The notes beneath the pieces were generated by a model. That model saw only the letters and a program-made list of their open reading frames with translations. It searched no databases and was not told the DNA's origin. Below, piece after piece: positions 26,484 through 37,249 of a stretch of 64,000 nt of DNA. The DNA comes from an uncultured Prevotellaceae bacterium (GTDB lineage Bacteria; Bacteroidota; Bacteroidia; Bacteroidales; Bacteroidaceae): positions 1-64,000 of the forward strand of contig CADADN010000023.1 of assembly GCA_902786665.1 (NCBI GenBank). The letters run 5' to 3'. Numbering within the stretch: position 1 is the first letter of the stretch; the number at the start of each line of letters is the position of its first letter. The translations under genes and the position numbers were made by a program.

Positions 26484-27056
26484 TTACTTAGCCGAGGCCG
26501 ACTTGCCAGACTTCCTGCGGATGACCTCACCCTTGAACAGGATACCCTTGCCCTTGTAAGGCTCAGGCATGCGGAAAGAGCGAATCTTAGCACAAATGAG
26601 TCCGAGCAACTGCTTGTCGCAAGACTCCAAGATGATGACAGGATTCTGATTCCTCTCAGACTTTGTCTCCACCTTCACCTCAGGTGGGAGCATGATGAAA
26701 ATGGGGTGTGAATATCCCAGTGCGAACTCCAGGATGTTACCCTTGTTTGACACGCGGTATCCGACGCCAACGAGTTCGAGGGTTTTCTGGAACCCTTGGC
26801 TGACTCCAACCACCATATTGTTGACCAGTGCCCTGTAGAGGCCGTGGAAAGCCTGCTTCTGCTTGATGTTGACGGGACTGTCCTCGTTGATGGTGAAGGT
26901 CAATTCACCGTTCTCCAATGTCATGTCGACAGCGGGATCCACCTTTTGCGAGAGTTCACCCTTTGGACCTTTCACGGTCACGATGTGTGTCTGCTTGTCG
27001 TGCTTGACTTCTACGCCAGCAGGGATGGCGATGGGCAATTTACCTATTCTAGACAT
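26484..27056 (-). CDS. rplF: 50S ribosomal protein L6
   Basis: A 190-residue protein near the factor-binding centre, built of two L6 domains. MSRIGKLPIAIPAGVEV begins the first; PEPYKGKGILFKGEVIRRKSGKSASAK carries the signature PEPYKGKGI at the end of the second. It precedes rplR and follows rpsH in the spc order. Confidence 0.97.
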   Translation of the reverse strand: MSRIGKLPIAIPAGVEVKHDKQTHIVTVKGPKGELSQKVDPAVDMTLENGELTFTINEDSPVNIKQKQAFHGLYRALVNNMVVGVSQGFQKTLELVGVGYRVSNKGNILEFALGYSHPIFIMLPPEVKVETKSERNQNPVIILESCDKQLLGLICAKIRSFRMPEPYKGKGILFKGEVIRRKSGKSASAK

Positions 27057-27074
27057 AGTTGCTTCCTCCCTTGA

Positions 27075-27470
27075 TTAATAGACGTAGCAAAGGACTTCGC
27101 CGCCGATCTTGAGTTCTTTGGCTTCCTTGTCAGTCATTACACCTTTGGATGTGGACAAGATGGCGATGCCCAATCCGTTGATAACTCTCGGCATGTCCTT
27201 GTACCCCGTATACTTGCGGAGACCAGGAGTTGAAACTCTCTTGAGTTTCTTGATGGCGTTAGCCTTGGTCGTCGGGTCATACTTGAGCGCGACCTTGATG
27301 GTACCCTGCGGGCCGTCCTCGATGAACTTGTAGTTGAGGATGTAGCCCTTCTCGAAGAGGATCTTTGTGATCTCCTTCTTGATGTTTGATGCAGGAACCT
27401 CCACGACACGGTGATGTGCCATGATTGCATTTCTGAGCCTTGTCAGATAATCTGCTATTGGATCTGTCAT
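27075..27470 (-). CDS. rpsH: 30S ribosomal protein S8
   Basis: The 131-residue protein binds helix 21 of 16S rRNA and is the autorepressor of the spc operon in E. coli. MTDPIADYLTRLRNAIMAHH and the C-terminal signature GIAILSTSKGVMTDKEAKELKIGGEVLCYVY are intact. A spacer of 69 nt separates it from rpsN. Confidence 0.97.
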   Translation of the reverse strand: MTDPIADYLTRLRNAIMAHHRVVEVPASNIKKEITKILFEKGYILNYKFIEDGPQGTIKVALKYDPTTKANAIKKLKRVSTPGLRKYTGYKDMPRVINGLGIAILSTSKGVMTDKEAKELKIGGEVLCYVY

Positions 27471-27539
27471 AAATAAAAATGTTTAATTAATCGGGACTCC
27501 CCCGACAATATTAAATATAAAAAAGCTTGTCTTCTTTCT

Positions 27540-27842
27540 TTACCAACTTGCCTTCTTCACGCCAGGAATGAGACCTGCAGAAGCCATCTCGCGGAATTGG
27601 ATGCGGGAGAGGCCGAACTGTCTCATGTATCCCTTTGGACGACCAGTGATTTTGCAACGGTTGTGTAGGCGTATGGGGTTGGCGTTCTTGGGAATGCTTT
27701 GGAGTTTGCGAGCAGCCTCGTAAGCCTCGGCGATGTCGTCGGTGGTGGCGATGATTTTCTTGAGTGCAGCGCGCTTCTCAGCATACTTGGCCACGAGCCT
27801 AGCCCTTTTGACCTCACGGGCCTTCATTGATTCTTTTGCCAT
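27540..27842 (-). CDS. rpsN: 30S ribosomal protein S14
   Basis: A 100-residue S14 of the long, zinc-free class: [43 protein letters not shown] retains a single Cys instead of a CxxC...CxxC knuckle. [28 protein letters not shown] is the usual N-terminus. It begins 3 nt after rplE. Confidence 0.96.
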   Translation of the reverse strand: MAKESMKAREVKRARLVAKYAEKRAALKKIIATTDDIAEAYEAARKLQSIPKNANPIRLHNRCKITGRPKGYMRQFGLSRIQFREMASAGLIPGVKKASW

Positions 27843-27845
27843 GGA

Positions 27846-28400
27846 TTATGCGTTTTTAGCGTTTTTGAAAGGAAGTCCGAAAGCCTTGAGCAGGGCGTAG
27901 CCCTCCTCGTCGGTGTTAGCGGAGGTGACGAAAGTGATGTTCATTCCCTGTATGCGCTCGATGCTGTCGAGGTTGATTTCCGGGAAGATGATTTGCTCGT
28001 CGATACCGAGGGTGTAGTTGCCACGTCCGTCGAGTTTCGACTCAATACCCTTGAAGTCGCGGATACGTGGAAGTGCGACGCGCACGAGTTTCTCGAGGAA
28101 CTCATACATGCGTTCTCTTCTCAGAGTTACCATGACGCCGATGGGCATCTTCTTGCGGAGCTTGAAGTTGGCGATGTCCTTCTTGGAGTAGGTGGCCACG
28201 GCCTTCTGTCCTGCGATGGTGGTCAATTCGTTGATGGCCACGTCGATGATTTTCTTCTCTTGTGTGGCATCTCCGAGTCCCTGGTTGATGACGATCTTCT
28301 TGAGAGTCGGTATTTGCATGGGCGAGGAGTAGTTGAACTGCTTCATCAGCGCCGGTGCAATGACTTCATTGTACTGTTTCTTTAACTGTGCTGTATTCAT
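27846..28400 (-). CDS. rplE: 50S ribosomal protein L5
   Basis: This 5S rRNA-binding protein of 184 residues bridges to S13 in the small-subunit head. It contains [20 protein letters not shown], the [18 protein letters not shown] motif and [18 protein letters not shown]. Its start overlaps the rplX stop by one base. Confidence 0.97.
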   Translation of the reverse strand: MNTAQLKKQYNEVIAPALMKQFNYSSPMQIPTLKKIVINQGLGDATQEKKIIDVAINELTTIAGQKAVATYSKKDIANFKLRKKMPIGVMVTLRRERMYEFLEKLVRVALPRIRDFKGIESKLDGRGNYTLGIDEQIIFPEINLDSIERIQGMNITFVTSANTDEEGYALLKAFGLPFKNAKNA

Positions 28401-28720
28401 TATTTGATCTCCTCTCCTGATTTTTTAGCGATACGAACTTTTGTTCCGTCCTCTTTTACCTTGATGGCGATGCGTGTAGCTTCTCCGCTCTTAGGGTCGA
28501 TGAGGCTCAGGTTGGAGATATGAATAGGAGCCTCCACCTTGATGAAGCCGCCTTGGGGATTCTTAGCCGAAGGTTTGGCACTCTTGGTGACGATGTTGAC
28601 ACCTTCTACGATGGCGCGCATTTTCTCGCGTTCCACTTTGAGCACCTTTCCGGTCTTGCCCTTGTCCTCACCGGCGAGGACAATCACGGTGTCGCCTTTT
28701 TTGATATGTAATTTGATCAT
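28400..28720 (-). CDS. rplX: 50S ribosomal protein L24
   Basis: The 106-residue early assembly protein contacts the tunnel exit. The KOW motif is [23 protein letters not shown] near the N-terminus; [27 protein letters not shown] follows. It is the gene after rplN, separated by 22 nt. Confidence 0.97.
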   Translation of the reverse strand: MIKLHIKKGDTVIVLAGEDKGKTGKVLKVEREKMRAIVEGVNIVTKSAKPSAKNPQGGFIKVEAPIHISNLSLIDPKSGEATRIAIKVKEDGTKVRIAKKSGEEIK

Positions 28721-28742
28721 TGGTGTAGTGCTGGTTAAAATG

Positions 28743-29108
28743 TTAAAGTACCTCTGGTGCGAGAGAGACCACCTTCATGTTCACCGCGCGCAACTCTCTT
28801 GCGACGGGTCCGAAGATGCGGCTTCCCCTAAGCTCTCCGGCATTGTTGAGGAGTACGCATGCGTTGTCGTCGAATCTGATGTAAGAACCATCAGCCCTGC
28901 GCACCTCTTTCTTGGTGCGTACGATGAGAGCTTTTGAGATGGCCCCTTTCTTCAGGTCGCTGGAAGGTATGACATTTTTCACGGCCACGACGATGACGTC
29001 GCCCACGCTGGCGTAACGGCGGCGAGTACCTCCGAGCACCCTGATGCAGAGTGCCTCGCGAGCTCCGCTGTTGTCGCAAACTGTCAGTCTTGATTCTGCC
29101 TGTATCAT
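28743..29108 (-). CDS. rplN: 50S ribosomal protein L14
   Basis: A 121-residue beta-barrel protein at the subunit interface, also the docking site of RsfS, whose gene lies at 58.8 kb in this window. [27 protein letters not shown] and the signature [23 protein letters not shown] match. It follows rpsQ by 2 nt. Confidence 0.97.
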   Translation of the reverse strand: MIQAESRLTVCDNSGAREALCIRVLGGTRRRYASVGDVIVVAVKNVIPSSDLKKGAISKALIVRTKKEVRRADGSYIRFDDNACVLLNNAGELRGSRIFGPVARELRAVNMKVVSLAPEVL

Positions 29109-29110
29109 GA

Positions 29111-29368
29111 TTACTTAGCTTTTTCGATGATTTGAACTAGTCTCCATCTCTTGGTTTTGCTCAAGGGACGGGTTTCCATAATGAGCACGGTGTCGCCGAT
29201 ATTGGCCTCGTTGTTTTCGTCATGTGCATGGTACTTCTTTGTCTTCTGCACAAACTTGCCATAGATGGGGTGCATCTCCTTGAACTTGGAAGCAATAACA
29301 ATGGTTTTATCCATCTTGTTGCTCACGACAACACCCGTTCTAGTTTTTCTTAAATTTCTTGTTTCCAT
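29111..29368 (-). CDS. rpsQ: 30S ribosomal protein S17
   Basis: An OB-fold protein of 85 residues if translation begins [22 protein letters not shown] at 29368; a second Met three codons upstream is possible. The S17 signature [28 protein letters not shown] is complete. It lies between rpmC and rplN. Confidence 0.96.
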   Translation of the reverse strand: METRNLRKTRTGVVVSNKMDKTIVIASKFKEMHPIYGKFVQKTKKYHAHDENNEANIGDTVLIMETRPLSKTKRWRLVQIIEKAK

Positions 29369-29379
29369 CTGGACCATTG

Positions 29380-29574
29380 TTATTTGTTAAGTTCTCTTTG
29401 ACGGAGCTCAGTTTTCATGCGGGCGATGTCTTTGCGCACCATCCTGATTTGCATTGGATTCTCCAGCGGCGTGATGGCATGGTTCATCTTCAGTTGCTGA
29501 AGGTTTGCCATTGCTCCCTCAAGTCTCTCGACCAAGTCCTGGGTAGAGAGTTCCCTTACTTCATTTATCTTCAT
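29380..29574 (-). CDS. rpmC: 50S ribosomal protein L29
   Basis: A 64-residue helical hairpin at the tunnel exit near L23. [30 protein letters not shown] and [21 protein letters not shown] fit L29. It is 3 nt after rplP. Confidence 0.97.
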   Translation of the reverse strand: MKINEVRELSTQDLVERLEGAMANLQQLKMNHAITPLENPMQIRMVRKDIARMKTELRQRELNK

Positions 29575-29577
29575 GGT

Positions 29578-30006
29578 TTAAGCGTTTTTGTCGAAATCAC
29601 GTCTTACAACGAACTTGGTTTTCACGGGGAGTTTCTGAGCGGCGAGGCGGAGTGCCTCCTTTGCGATGTCGAAACTGACCCCTTCTACTTCGAAGAGGAT
29701 GCGTCCGGGCTGCACAGGTGCCACCCATCCTGCGGGGTCACCCTTTCCCTTACCCATACGCACGTCTGCTGGCTTGCGAGTGATGGGTTTGTCGGGGAAG
29801 ATGCGAATCCACACCTGTCCCTCGCGCTGCATATACCTGTTGACGGCGACACGAGCAGCCTCAATCTGACGGCTGTCGATCCATTTGTGTTCGAGTGTCT
29901 TGATGCCGAACGAACCGAAAGCGAGCTCGGTCCCCCTGTGGGAGTTGCCTTTCCTGCCGCGTCCGTCCTGAGGCCTTCTATATCTTACTCTTTTTGGCTG
30001 TAACAT
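29578..30006 (-). CDS. rplP: 50S ribosomal protein L16
   Basis: The 142-residue protein positions A-site tRNA near the peptidyl transferase centre. [25 protein letters not shown] is the usual start, and [24 protein letters not shown] the signature loop that contacts tRNA. It lies between rpsC and rpmC. Confidence 0.97.
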   Translation of the reverse strand: MLQPKRVRYRRPQDGRGRKGNSHRGTELAFGSFGIKTLEHKWIDSRQIEAARVAVNRYMQREGQVWIRIFPDKPITRKPADVRMGKGKGDPAGWVAPVQPGRILFEVEGVSFDIAKEALRLAAQKLPVKTKFVVRRDFDKNA

Positions 30007-30020
30007 TGTAGCTTCTGGTT

Positions 30021-30746
30021 TTAACGGTTATTGCTTCTCTTGCGACCTCCTCTTGGGCGTCCACCGCCACCTTGTCTTCCACCTGACTTCTCCTGAGTGA
30101 AGTTGGGTGCGAGGTCAACCTTTCCATAAACCTCTCCGCGGCAGATCCACACCTTGATGCCCAGGATTCCCACCTTGGTGAGAGCCTCGGCCTGGCAGTA
30201 GTCCACATCGGCGCGGAAGGTGTGCAGAGGTGTCCTGCCCTCCTTGTACATTTCCTTGCGTGCCATTTCAGCACCGTTGAGGCGGCCTGTGATTTGGATT
30301 TTGATGCCCTCAGCCTGTGCGCGCATGGCATTGCCGATGGCCTGCTTGATGGCGCGCCTGTAAGCGATCTTTCCTTCGAGCTGCCTTGCGATGTTGTTGG
30401 CGACGATGGTAGCGTCGAGGTCAGGTTTCTTCACCTCGAAGATGTTGATTTGGATCTCCTTGTTGGAGAGTTTCTTCAGTTCTTCCTTCAACTTGTCCAC
30501 GTCCTCTCCACCTTTTCCGATGACCTTGCCCGGCCTAGCGGTGCAGATGGTGATGGTGACAAGCTTGAGTGTGCGCTCAATGACGATACGGGAAACGCTG
30601 GCGTTGGCCAGTCTTTCATTGAGGTATTTGCGGATCTTCTGGTCTTCCACGATGTTTTCGCCGAAGCTCTTGCCTCCGAACCAGTTGGAGTCCCATCCTC
30701 TGATGATTCCCAGACGGTTGCTGATTGGATTAACTTTCTGTCCCAT
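30021..30746 (-). CDS. rpsC: 30S ribosomal protein S3
   Basis: A 241-residue head protein at the mRNA entry site. The type-2 KH domain contains [24 protein letters not shown]; the C-terminal domain carries [32 protein letters not shown]. The tail after about 215 is Gly/Arg-rich ([20 protein letters not shown]), as in other Bacteroidetes. Five nucleotides separate it from rplV. Confidence 0.97.
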   Translation of the reverse strand: MGQKVNPISNRLGIIRGWDSNWFGGKSFGENIVEDQKIRKYLNERLANASVSRIVIERTLKLVTITICTARPGKVIGKGGEDVDKLKEELKKLSNKEIQINIFEVKKPDLDATIVANNIARQLEGKIAYRRAIKQAIGNAMRAQAEGIKIQITGRLNGAEMARKEMYKEGRTPLHTFRADVDYCQAEALTKVGILGIKVWICRGEVYGKVDLAPNFTQEKSGGRQGGGGRPRGGRKRSNNR

Positions 30747-30751
30747 TCTGT

Positions 30752-31159
30752 TTATTCTTTATCGTCATTAGTTTTTGAATCTACGAAAAGGGTGACGTGG
30801 TTGCTACGTTTGCGGATGCGGTATCCACGTCCCTGCGGTGCAGGTCTCATTCTCTTCCATGTGACTCCCTCATCGACGAAGACGCGTGAGATGTAGAGTT
30901 CTCCGTCCTCAGCCTTGCGGTCATTCTTGGCCTCCCAGTTGGCCACTGCCGAGCGGAGCAGTTTCTCCACGTCGATGGCGGCCTTCTTATTCGAGAACTT
31001 GAGCACTCCGAGTGCTTTATTCACCTCCATGCCGCGGATCATGTCGACGACGTATCTCATTTTCCGTGGTGATGAGGGCACCCCTACCAATTTGGCGAAG
31101 TAGAGGCTCTTTGCGGCTTCCTTTCTTTTCTCAGCCGCGATTTTCTTTCTTGCTCCCAT
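30752..31159 (-). CDS. rplV: 50S ribosomal protein L22
   Basis: The 135-residue protein lines the exit tunnel through its beta-hairpin. [36 protein letters not shown] and the tunnel-loop region [26 protein letters not shown] are conserved; deletions in this loop give macrolide resistance in other bacteria and none is seen here. Confidence 0.97.
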   Translation of the reverse strand: MGARKKIAAEKRKEAAKSLYFAKLVGVPSSPRKMRYVVDMIRGMEVNKALGVLKFSNKKAAIDVEKLLRSAVANWEAKNDRKAEDGELYISRVFVDEGVTWKRMRPAPQGRGYRIRKRSNHVTLFVDSKTNDDKE

Positions 31160-31194
31160 TATGTTATTGTTTTTTATTCAAAGGGTTGGCCTGC

Positions 31195-31461
31195 TTACTT
31201 CTTGTTTCCGGCGTGTCCGCCAAACCTGCGTGTAGGTGAGAACTCTCCGAGTTTGTGCCCCACCATGTTCTCAGTGATGTAAACAGGGATGAATTTGTTT
31301 CCGTTATGTACTGCAACAGTATGACCCACGAAGTCGGGTGAGATCATCGATGCCCTGGCCCAGGTCTTGACGACCGTTTTCTTGCCGCTCTCGTTCATGG
31401 CGAGAATTTTCTTCTCGAGAGCCACGTTGATGTATGGACCTTTCTTAAGTGAACGACTCAT
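31195..31461 (-). CDS. rpsS: 30S ribosomal protein S19
   Basis: An 88-residue head protein that pairs with S13. [19 protein letters not shown] and the signature [29 protein letters not shown] are complete. It lies between rplB and rplV. Confidence 0.97.
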   Translation of the reverse strand: MSRSLKKGPYINVALEKKILAMNESGKKTVVKTWARASMISPDFVGHTVAVHNGNKFIPVYITENMVGHKLGEFSPTRRFGGHAGNKK

Positions 31462-31477
31462 AATTTCCTCTTGTTAA

Positions 31478-32308
31478 CTATTTTTTCTTGTTAGCTCTCT
31501 CGATAATGTACTTGTTGGAATGCTTCTTGGGAGCGCGTGTCTTGAGTCCCTTGGCATAGAGTCCGGTGCGTGAGCGCGGGTGTCCGCCAGACTGGCGTCC
31601 CTCGCCACCGCCCATCGGGTGGTCGTGCGGGTTCATCACGACGCCGCGGTTGTGCGGGCGTCTTCCGAGCCAGCGTGTGCGTCCTGCCTTGCCCGACTGC
31701 TCGAGAGCGTGGTCGGAGTTGCCGACGCTACCGATGGTAGCTTTGCAAGCACTGAGGATTTTGCGAATCTCTCCCGAGGGGAGTTTGACCACGCAGTAAT
31801 CCCCTTCACGAGAGGTTAACTGAGCGAAATTACCAGCCGACCTGACGAGCTTGGCACCCTGTCCCGGGCGTAGCTCGATGTTGTGGATCACGGTACCCAC
31901 GGGAATGTTAGCCAGTGGCAGGGCGTTACCCACTTCAGGTGCTGCCTCAGCGCCTGAGTTGAGCTTGTCGCCCACCTGGAGTCCGATGGGAGCAATAATG
32001 TAGCGTTTTTCGCCATCAGCATAGTAGAGCAGTGCGATACGAGCAGAGCGGTTGGGGTCATACTCGATAGTCTTCACCACTGCGGGAACACCATCTTTCT
32101 CTCGCTTGAAATCGACGAGGCGCAACTTTCTCTTGTGTCCTCCACCTCTGTAGCGGACGGTCATCTTACCGGAATTGTTCCTACCTCCGGTGGAGTGCTT
32201 TCCTCTAACGAGAGACTTCTCTGGTACGGATGCAGTAATCTCTTCGAACGTACCAATAATCTTGTGTCTTTGGCCCGGTGTTACGGGCTTTAATTTACGT
32301 ACTGCCAT
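31478..32308 (-). CDS. rplB: 50S ribosomal protein L2
   Basis: The 276-residue protein is needed for subunit association and peptidyl transfer. The RNA-binding OB and SH3-like domains are followed by [18 protein letters not shown], with the conserved His in [10 protein letters not shown]. It starts 6 nt after rplW. Confidence 0.97.
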   Translation of the reverse strand: MAVRKLKPVTPGQRHKIIGTFEEITASVPEKSLVRGKHSTGGRNNSGKMTVRYRGGGHKRKLRLVDFKREKDGVPAVVKTIEYDPNRSARIALLYYADGEKRYIIAPIGLQVGDKLNSGAEAAPEVGNALPLANIPVGTVIHNIELRPGQGAKLVRSAGNFAQLTSREGDYCVVKLPSGEIRKILSACKATIGSVGNSDHALEQSGKAGRTRWLGRRPHNRGVVMNPHDHPMGGGEGRQSGGHPRSRTGLYAKGLKTRAPKKHSNKYIIERANKKK

Positions 32309-32314
32309 TTTATT

Positions 32315-32758
32315 TTAGATATTGCTGTAGAAATCGATTGTCTCGCCCTCTTTGAGCGTGACGATAGCTTTTTTAAACGAGCTCTTCTGTCCTTTGATCA
32401 TACCTGCCTTGGTGTAGCGCTGCGAGCGTTTCCCGGCAAAGAGCATCGTGTTCACGTCGACGACGGTAACGTTGTACAGTCTCTCGACTTCTTCCTTGAT
32501 TTGGAGTTTGTTTGCGTCAGGACGTACGATGAAGCCGTACTTTGCCTTGGCAGGCTTTGTATAGGTGAAGATGGTCTTTTCCTTTGTCCTTGCTTCCTTG
32601 CGGAGGCTCTTCTTCACTTTCACTTCAACCTTCTCTTCCTTGGCACCCAGCTTCTTTGCAGCCTTCTCATTGACCGCCCTCAGCGTTTTGTCGACCGACG
32701 ACTTCTCCGAAATCTGGTTCATCTTCTCAGTGACCAGCGGTTTTATAATAAATGCCAT
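32315..32758 (-). CDS. rplW: 50S ribosomal protein L23 with a long lysine-rich insertion
   Basis: L23 sits at the tunnel exit and docks trigger factor, SRP and SecY. This protein has 147 residues where about 96-100 is usual. The family start (MAFIIKPLVTEKM) and end (GFIVRPDANKLQIKEEVERLYNVTVVDVNTM...FYSNI) are normal. About 50 extra residues, near 20-70 (SVDKTLRAVNEKAAKKLGAK and on to TYTKPAK), are inserted between strand 1 and strand 2. They are Lys/Glu/Ala-rich and predicted helical. The frame is open and the gene keeps its S10-operon position. Confidence 0.95.
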   Translation of the reverse strand: MAFIIKPLVTEKMNQISEKSSVDKTLRAVNEKAAKKLGAKEEKVEVKVKKSLRKEARTKEKTIFTYTKPAKAKYGFIVRPDANKLQIKEEVERLYNVTVVDVNTMLFAGKRSQRYTKAGMIKGQKSSFKKAIVTLKEGETIDFYSNI

Positions 32759-32771
32759 TTCTATTCTCTGG

Positions 32772-33401
32772 TTATTTAGTTAAGATTGTGTCGATGGTCT
32801 TCAGCGAATTTTCGGTCACGACAAGAACATCAGCATTCAAAACTTTGTAAGCATTGAGTGATGATGCAAGTATAACCTCGGAACGCTGCAAGTTACGAGC
32901 CGACAAAAATACATTTTTATTTGCTTCTGGCAAAACGAGAAGTACTTTCTTGCCGTCGACTTTAAGATTTTTAACAACATTTATGAAATCTTTAGTCTTT
33001 GGTGCTTCGAAAGTGAAATCTTCGAGGACGATGATAGCGTCTTCCTGCACTTTGTATGAGAGAGCGCTCTTGCGTGCGAGCACCTTCACCTTTTTGTTGA
33101 GTTTGAAGCGATAGTCGCGTGGCCTGGGACCGAAGACCCTGCCGCCTCCCCTGAGGAGTGGTGAGTTGATGTCACCGTGGCGTGCACCACCGCCGCCCTT
33201 TTGGCGTCCGAGTTTCCTGGTACTGCCTTTGTGCTCGCTTCTCTCCTTGGCCTTGTGTGTTCCCTGCCTTTGGTTGGCGAGGTACTGCTTCACGTCGAGA
33301 TAGAGGACGTGGTCGTTTGGTTCGATGCCGTAGATGTCGTCATTAAGTGTGGCAGTGCGCCCCGTCTCCTGACCTTTGATGTTTAAAACGTTGACTTCCA
33401 T
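32772..33401 (-). CDS. rplD: 50S ribosomal protein L4
   Basis: A 209-residue protein; its long loop ([38 protein letters not shown]) reaches the tunnel constriction. The start [14 protein letters not shown] at 33401 overlaps the rplC stop by one base (TAATG), which decides it over a longer frame running back into rplC. In E. coli L4 represses the S10 operon. Confidence 0.97.
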   Translation of the reverse strand: MEVNVLNIKGQETGRTATLNDDIYGIEPNDHVLYLDVKQYLANQRQGTHKAKERSEHKGSTRKLGRQKGGGGARHGDINSPLLRGGGRVFGPRPRDYRFKLNKKVKVLARKSALSYKVQEDAIIVLEDFTFEAPKTKDFINVVKNLKVDGKKVLLVLPEANKNVFLSARNLQRSEVILASSLNAYKVLNADVLVVTENSLKTIDTILTK

Positions 33402-34015
33402 TATTTCTGAATTAAGACGGTTGAACCAATGCATCCGGCTACTGACCCCTTCACGAGGATGAGGTTGTGCTCTGGGATGACTTTTAACACTCTGAGATTC
33501 TTGGTGGTGACCCTGTCTCCACCCATTTGTCCTGCCATTCTCATTCCTTTGAATACTTTGGCGGGATAGGAGCATGCACCGATACTACCCGGTTTGCGTG
33601 CGCGGTCGTCCTGGCCGTGAGTCTGCTGTCCGACTCCTCCGAACCCATGGCGCTTCATGACGCCTTGGAATCCTTTACCTTTGGAGGTGCCTGTAACATC
33701 GACGAAAGAGGAGTCGTTGAATATTTCGACGGTGATGGTGTCACCGAGGTTGTATTCCTCCTCGAACTTGAACTCGGCCAAGTGTCTTTTCGGTGTTGTC
33801 CCAGCTTTTTTGAAGATACCCATGAGCGGCTTGGTTGTTCTTTTCTCCTTAGCCTCTCCGAAAGCGAGTTGGTAGGCGTCATAGCCGTCCACCTCTTTAG
33901 TCTTCACCTGGGTTACAACACAAGGACCAGCTTCGATAACAGTGCACGGCACGTTCTTGCCGTCGGCACTGAAAACGGATGTCATTCCGATTTTCTTTCC
34001 AATTAATCCTGGCAT
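33401..34015 (-). CDS. rplC: 50S ribosomal protein L3
   Basis: The 204-residue initiator of 50S assembly. [32 protein letters not shown] is canonical, and [51 protein letters not shown] is the loop near the peptidyl transferase centre. It is the second gene of the S10 operon. Confidence 0.97.
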   Translation of the reverse strand: MPGLIGKKIGMTSVFSADGKNVPCTVIEAGPCVVTQVKTKEVDGYDAYQLAFGEAKEKRTTKPLMGIFKKAGTTPKRHLAEFKFEEEYNLGDTITVEIFNDSSFVDVTGTSKGKGFQGVMKRHGFGGVGQQTHGQDDRARKPGSIGACSYPAKVFKGMRMAGQMGGDRVTTKNLRVLKVIPEHNLILVKGSVAGCIGSTVLIQK

Positions 34016-34062
34016 TTCAATTTGTTGTTAAGGGTTGTTGTTGTAAATATGTGAATGAAATT

Positions 34063-34368
34063 CTATACCTTGATTTCCACTTCCACGCCGCTGGGGAGTT
34101 CCAGTTTCATCAGCGCGTCGATGGTTTTTGCAGTAGAGCTGTAGATGTCGATGAGGCGCTTGTAGTCTGAGAGTTGGAACTGCTCGCGTGCCTTCTTGTT
34201 GACGAACGTACTGCGGTTGACAGTGAAGATGCGCTTGTGTGTTGGGAGGGGGATGGGACCGCTCACCACGGCATCTGTAGCTTTCACGGCCTTGACGATT
34301 TTCTCGGCCGACTTGTCCACGAGCTTGTGGTCGTAGGACTTCAGTTTGATTCTGATTTTCTGACTCAT
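34063..34368 (-). CDS. rpsJ: 30S ribosomal protein S10
   Basis: A 101-residue head protein, also NusE, the partner of NusB and NusG in antitermination. [25 protein letters not shown] at 34368 is the family start; an upstream in-frame extension of 19 codons does not match. It opens the S10 gene block after a 93-nt spacer containing a hairpin. Confidence 0.97.
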   Translation of the reverse strand: MSQKIRIKLKSYDHKLVDKSAEKIVKAVKATDAVVSGPIPLPTHKRIFTVNRSTFVNKKAREQFQLSDYKRLIDIYSSTAKTIDALMKLELPSGVEVEIKV

Positions 34369-34407
34369 GATGTTATTGTTAGTTGATTTTGATGAGTGGC
34401 GCTGGAA

Positions 34408-34439
34408 GCGCTGCTTAAGAGTCATTCGCTAAGCAGCGC
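34408..34439 (-). promoter_or_regulatory. Hairpin in the fusA-rpsJ spacer
   Basis: A perfect 10-bp stem (GCGCTGCTTA / TAAGCAGCGC, 12-base loop) lies just after the fusA stop. On the RNA strand its 3' arm can also pair, through AGCGC, with GCGCT a few bases downstream (34400-34412), so two structures compete. No U-tract follows either. This could be a processing site or a leader for S10-operon control; that is inference. Confidence 0.5.
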
Positions 34440-34461
34440 GCAGCCGCCACGTGTTGTTGCT

Positions 34462-36585
34462 TTATACGAGGTCGGCCCTGCCGTTGACTTCGGTTAGGAC
34501 AGCCTTTGCGATGGAGCTTGAGAGAGGTGCGTGGTGAGCGTACTCCATGGAGGAGGTTGCCCTTCCCGACGTGATGGTGCGGAGCGTGGTGACATATCCG
34601 AAGGTTTCCGACAGTGGCACGAGTGCCTTGACGATGCGTCCTCCCGAGCGTGCCTCGTCCATGCCGAGCACCTGTCCGCGGCGCTTGTTGAGGTCTCCGA
34701 TGACGTCGCCCATGCTCTCCTCTGGTGTGACCACCTCGAGTTTCATGATAGGCTCCATCAGCACGGGAGCGGCCTTCACGCATGCAGACTTGTAGGCTTG
34801 TATGGCAGCGATTTCGAAGGAGAGCTGGTCGGAGTCGACGGGGTGGAAGCCTCCGTCGACGACGGTGACCTTCAGTGATTCCATGGGATATCCTCCGAGG
34901 ATGCCGTTCTTCATGGCAGTCTCGAAGCCCTTCTGGATGGAGGGGATGTACTCCTTGGGGATGTTTCCGCCTTTCACCTCGTTGACGAACTGCAGGCCTC
35001 CGTTGGCCTTGACATCGTAATCTTCGTCGACGGGTCCGACCTGTACGAGGATCTTGGCATACTTGCCACGACCGCCGGTCTGCTTCTTGTAGACCTCTTC
35101 GATTTCCACGGTGCGTGTGATGGCCTCCTTATAGTTCACCTGCGGCTTGCCTTGGTTGCATTCCACCTTGAACTCTCTCTTGAGCCTGTCGATGATGATG
35201 TCGAGGTGCAGCTCACCCATTCCTGAGATGATGGTCTGTCCGCTCTGCTCGTCGGTCCTCACAGTGAAGGTGGGGTCTTCCTCAGCGAGTTTGGCCAGTC
35301 CGATGCCGAGTTTGTCGATGTCGGCCTGCGACTTGGGCTCCACTGCGATACCGATGACGGGGTCGGGGAATGTCATTGACTCCAACACGATGGGGTGTGC
35401 CTCGTCGCAGAGGGTGTCACCGGTGTGGATGTCCTTGAATCCCACTCCTGCGCCGATGTCGCCAGCGTCGATGGACTCCATGGGGATTTCCTTGTTGGAG
35501 TTCATCTGGAAGAGTCTGCTGATGCGCTCCTTCTTTCCCGAACGGGGGTTGAAGACATATGAGCCGGCAACCACTTTTCCAGAATAGACGCGGAAGAACA
35601 CGAGGCGTCCCATATAAGGGTCGGTGGCGATTTTGAATGCCAGCGCCGATGTAGGTTCTTCATCGGAAGGCTTGCGCGACTCTTCCTCCTCGGTTTCTGG
35701 GTTGACGCCTACGATGTGTACGGCGTCGATGGGTGAGGGCAGGAAAGCGCAGACGTAGTCGAGCAATGGCTGCACACCCTTGTTCTTGTATGACGAGCCG
35801 CAGACCATCGGAGTGACCTCCATGGCCACTGTTCCCTTGCGGATGGCGGCGATGATTTCCTCCTTGGTGATTTCCTCGCCCTCGAGGTATTTCTCCATAA
35901 GGGCGTCGTCATAGTTGGCTGCAATCTCGAGCATCTTGTCACGCCACTCCTGAGCCTCGTCCACGAGGTCGGCGGGTATTTCCTCGACGTCGTATTCGGC
36001 ACCCATGGACTCATCGTTCCAAATGATGGCCTTCATGGTGATGAGGTCCACCACGCCTTTGAAATTCTGTTCTGCGCCGATGGGGATTTGCACGGGGCAC
36101 GGGTTGGCTCCGAGGATTTCCTTCATCTGCTGCACAGTCCCGAAGAAGTCGGCTCCGGAACGGTCCATCTTGTTCACGTATCCGATGCGAGGCACGTTGT
36201 ACTTGTCGGCCTGGCGCCATACTGTCTCCGACTGCGGCTGGACGCCGTCAGCGGCGGAGTAAGTGGCCACGGCTCCGTCGAGCACCCTGAGCGAGCGCTC
36301 CACCTCGGCGGTGAAGTCGACGTGTCCCGGAGTGTCGATGAGGTTGATTTTGTACTTTTTTCCGTTCCATTCCCATGAGCATGTGGTGGCTGCAGAAGTG
36401 ATGGTGATGCCTCTCTCCTGCTCTTGTGCCATCCAGTCCATGGTAGCTGCACCGTCGTGCACCTCGCCGATTTTGTGCGTCTTGCCCGTGTAGAAGAGAA
36501 TGCGCTCGGAAGTGGTGGTCTTGCCGGCGTCGATGTGGGCCATGATGCCTATGTTGCGGGTGAGTTGTAAGTCTTGCTTTGCCAT
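34462..36585 (-). CDS. fusA: Elongation factor G
   Basis: The 707-residue translocation GTPase. G1 is [20 protein letters not shown]3 [13 protein letters not shown]4 [10 protein letters not shown]. Domains II-V follow, with [12 protein letters not shown] and the domain IV loop region [31 protein letters not shown]. It lies between rpsG and rpsJ, so this genome joins the str and S10 operons without tuf between them; tuf is at 50 kb. Confidence 0.97.
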   Translation of the reverse strand: MAKQDLQLTRNIGIMAHIDAGKTTTSERILFYTGKTHKIGEVHDGAATMDWMAQEQERGITITSAATTCSWEWNGKKYKINLIDTPGHVDFTAEVERSLRVLDGAVATYSAADGVQPQSETVWRQADKYNVPRIGYVNKMDRSGADFFGTVQQMKEILGANPCPVQIPIGAEQNFKGVVDLITMKAIIWNDESMGAEYDVEEIPADLVDEAQEWRDKMLEIAANYDDALMEKYLEGEEITKEEIIAAIRKGTVAMEVTPMVCGSSYKNKGVQPLLDYVCAFLPSPIDAVHIVGVNPETEEEESRKPSDEEPTSALAFKIATDPYMGRLVFFRVYSGKVVAGSYVFNPRSGKKERISRLFQMNSNKEIPMESIDAGDIGAGVGFKDIHTGDTLCDEAHPIVLESMTFPDPVIGIAVEPKSQADIDKLGIGLAKLAEEDPTFTVRTDEQSGQTIISGMGELHLDIIIDRLKREFKVECNQGKPQVNYKEAITRTVEIEEVYKKQTGGRGKYAKILVQVGPVDEDYDVKANGGLQFVNEVKGGNIPKEYIPSIQKGFETAMKNGILGGYPMESLKVTVVDGGFHPVDSDQLSFEIAAIQAYKSACVKAAPVLMEPIMKLEVVTPEESMGDVIGDLNKRRGQVLGMDEARSGGRIVKALVPLSETFGYVTTLRTITSGRATSSMEYAHHAPLSSSIAKAVLTEVNGRADLV

Positions 36586-36616
36586 TATCTTTTTACCTTA
36601 TGCTATACCTGAAATG

Positions 36617-37093
36617 TTAGAACCTGAAATGTGCAAAAGCCCTGTTGGCCTCGGCCATGCGGTGCATGTCCTCCTTGCGCTTGTAAGCGCCACCCTGGTT
36701 GTTGTAGGCGTCCATGATTTCAGCAGCCAGCTTCTCAGCCATGCTCTTTCCGCCGCGCTTGCGTGCGTAGTTGATCATGTTCTTCATCGACACGCTTTCC
36801 TTGCGGTCAGGACGGATTTCCGTAGGCACCTGGAAGGTGGCGCCACCGATACGACGGCTCTTCACCTCCACTTGCGGTGTGATGTTGTCGAGTGCGGTTT
36901 TCCAAATCTCGAGGGGAGTCTTCTCCTCTTTCGACATTTTGGTTTTCACGATGTCCAGTGCGTTGTAGAAGATTTCGTAGGAAATGGATTTCTTGCCATC
37001 ATACATGAGATGGTTGACGAACTTGGATACCTTCTGGTCGTTGTAAACGGGGTCTGGCAGCACCAGACGCTTCTTTGGTTTTGCTTTTCTCAT
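36617..37093 (-). CDS. rpsG: 30S ribosomal protein S7
   Basis: A 158-residue protein that organises the 3' domain of 16S r[40 protein letters not shown] and [32 protein letters not shown] match. It is preceded by a 156-nt spacer after rpsL, longer than most gaps here, where S7-dependent regulation acts in E. coli. Confidence 0.97.
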   Translation of the reverse strand: MRKAKPKKRLVLPDPVYNDQKVSKFVNHLMYDGKKSISYEIFYNALDIVKTKMSKEEKTPLEIWKTALDNITPQVEVKSRRIGGATFQVPTEIRPDRKESVSMKNMINYARKRGGKSMAEKLAAEIMDAYNNQGGAYKRKEDMHRMAEANRAFAHFRF

Positions 37094-37249
37094 TTTATTT
37101 ATTTGAAATAAATTCTGCTTGGGGCTGTTCTTACTTGTTCTTCAACGCTCACACGAGAGCATTTACTCAACCTGTTGTGACTTCTCCAGCAAAACGATTA
37201 TTTGAATGAATGGTTTTTAGTCCTTGCTGATATTAACCTTCTCCGGTTA

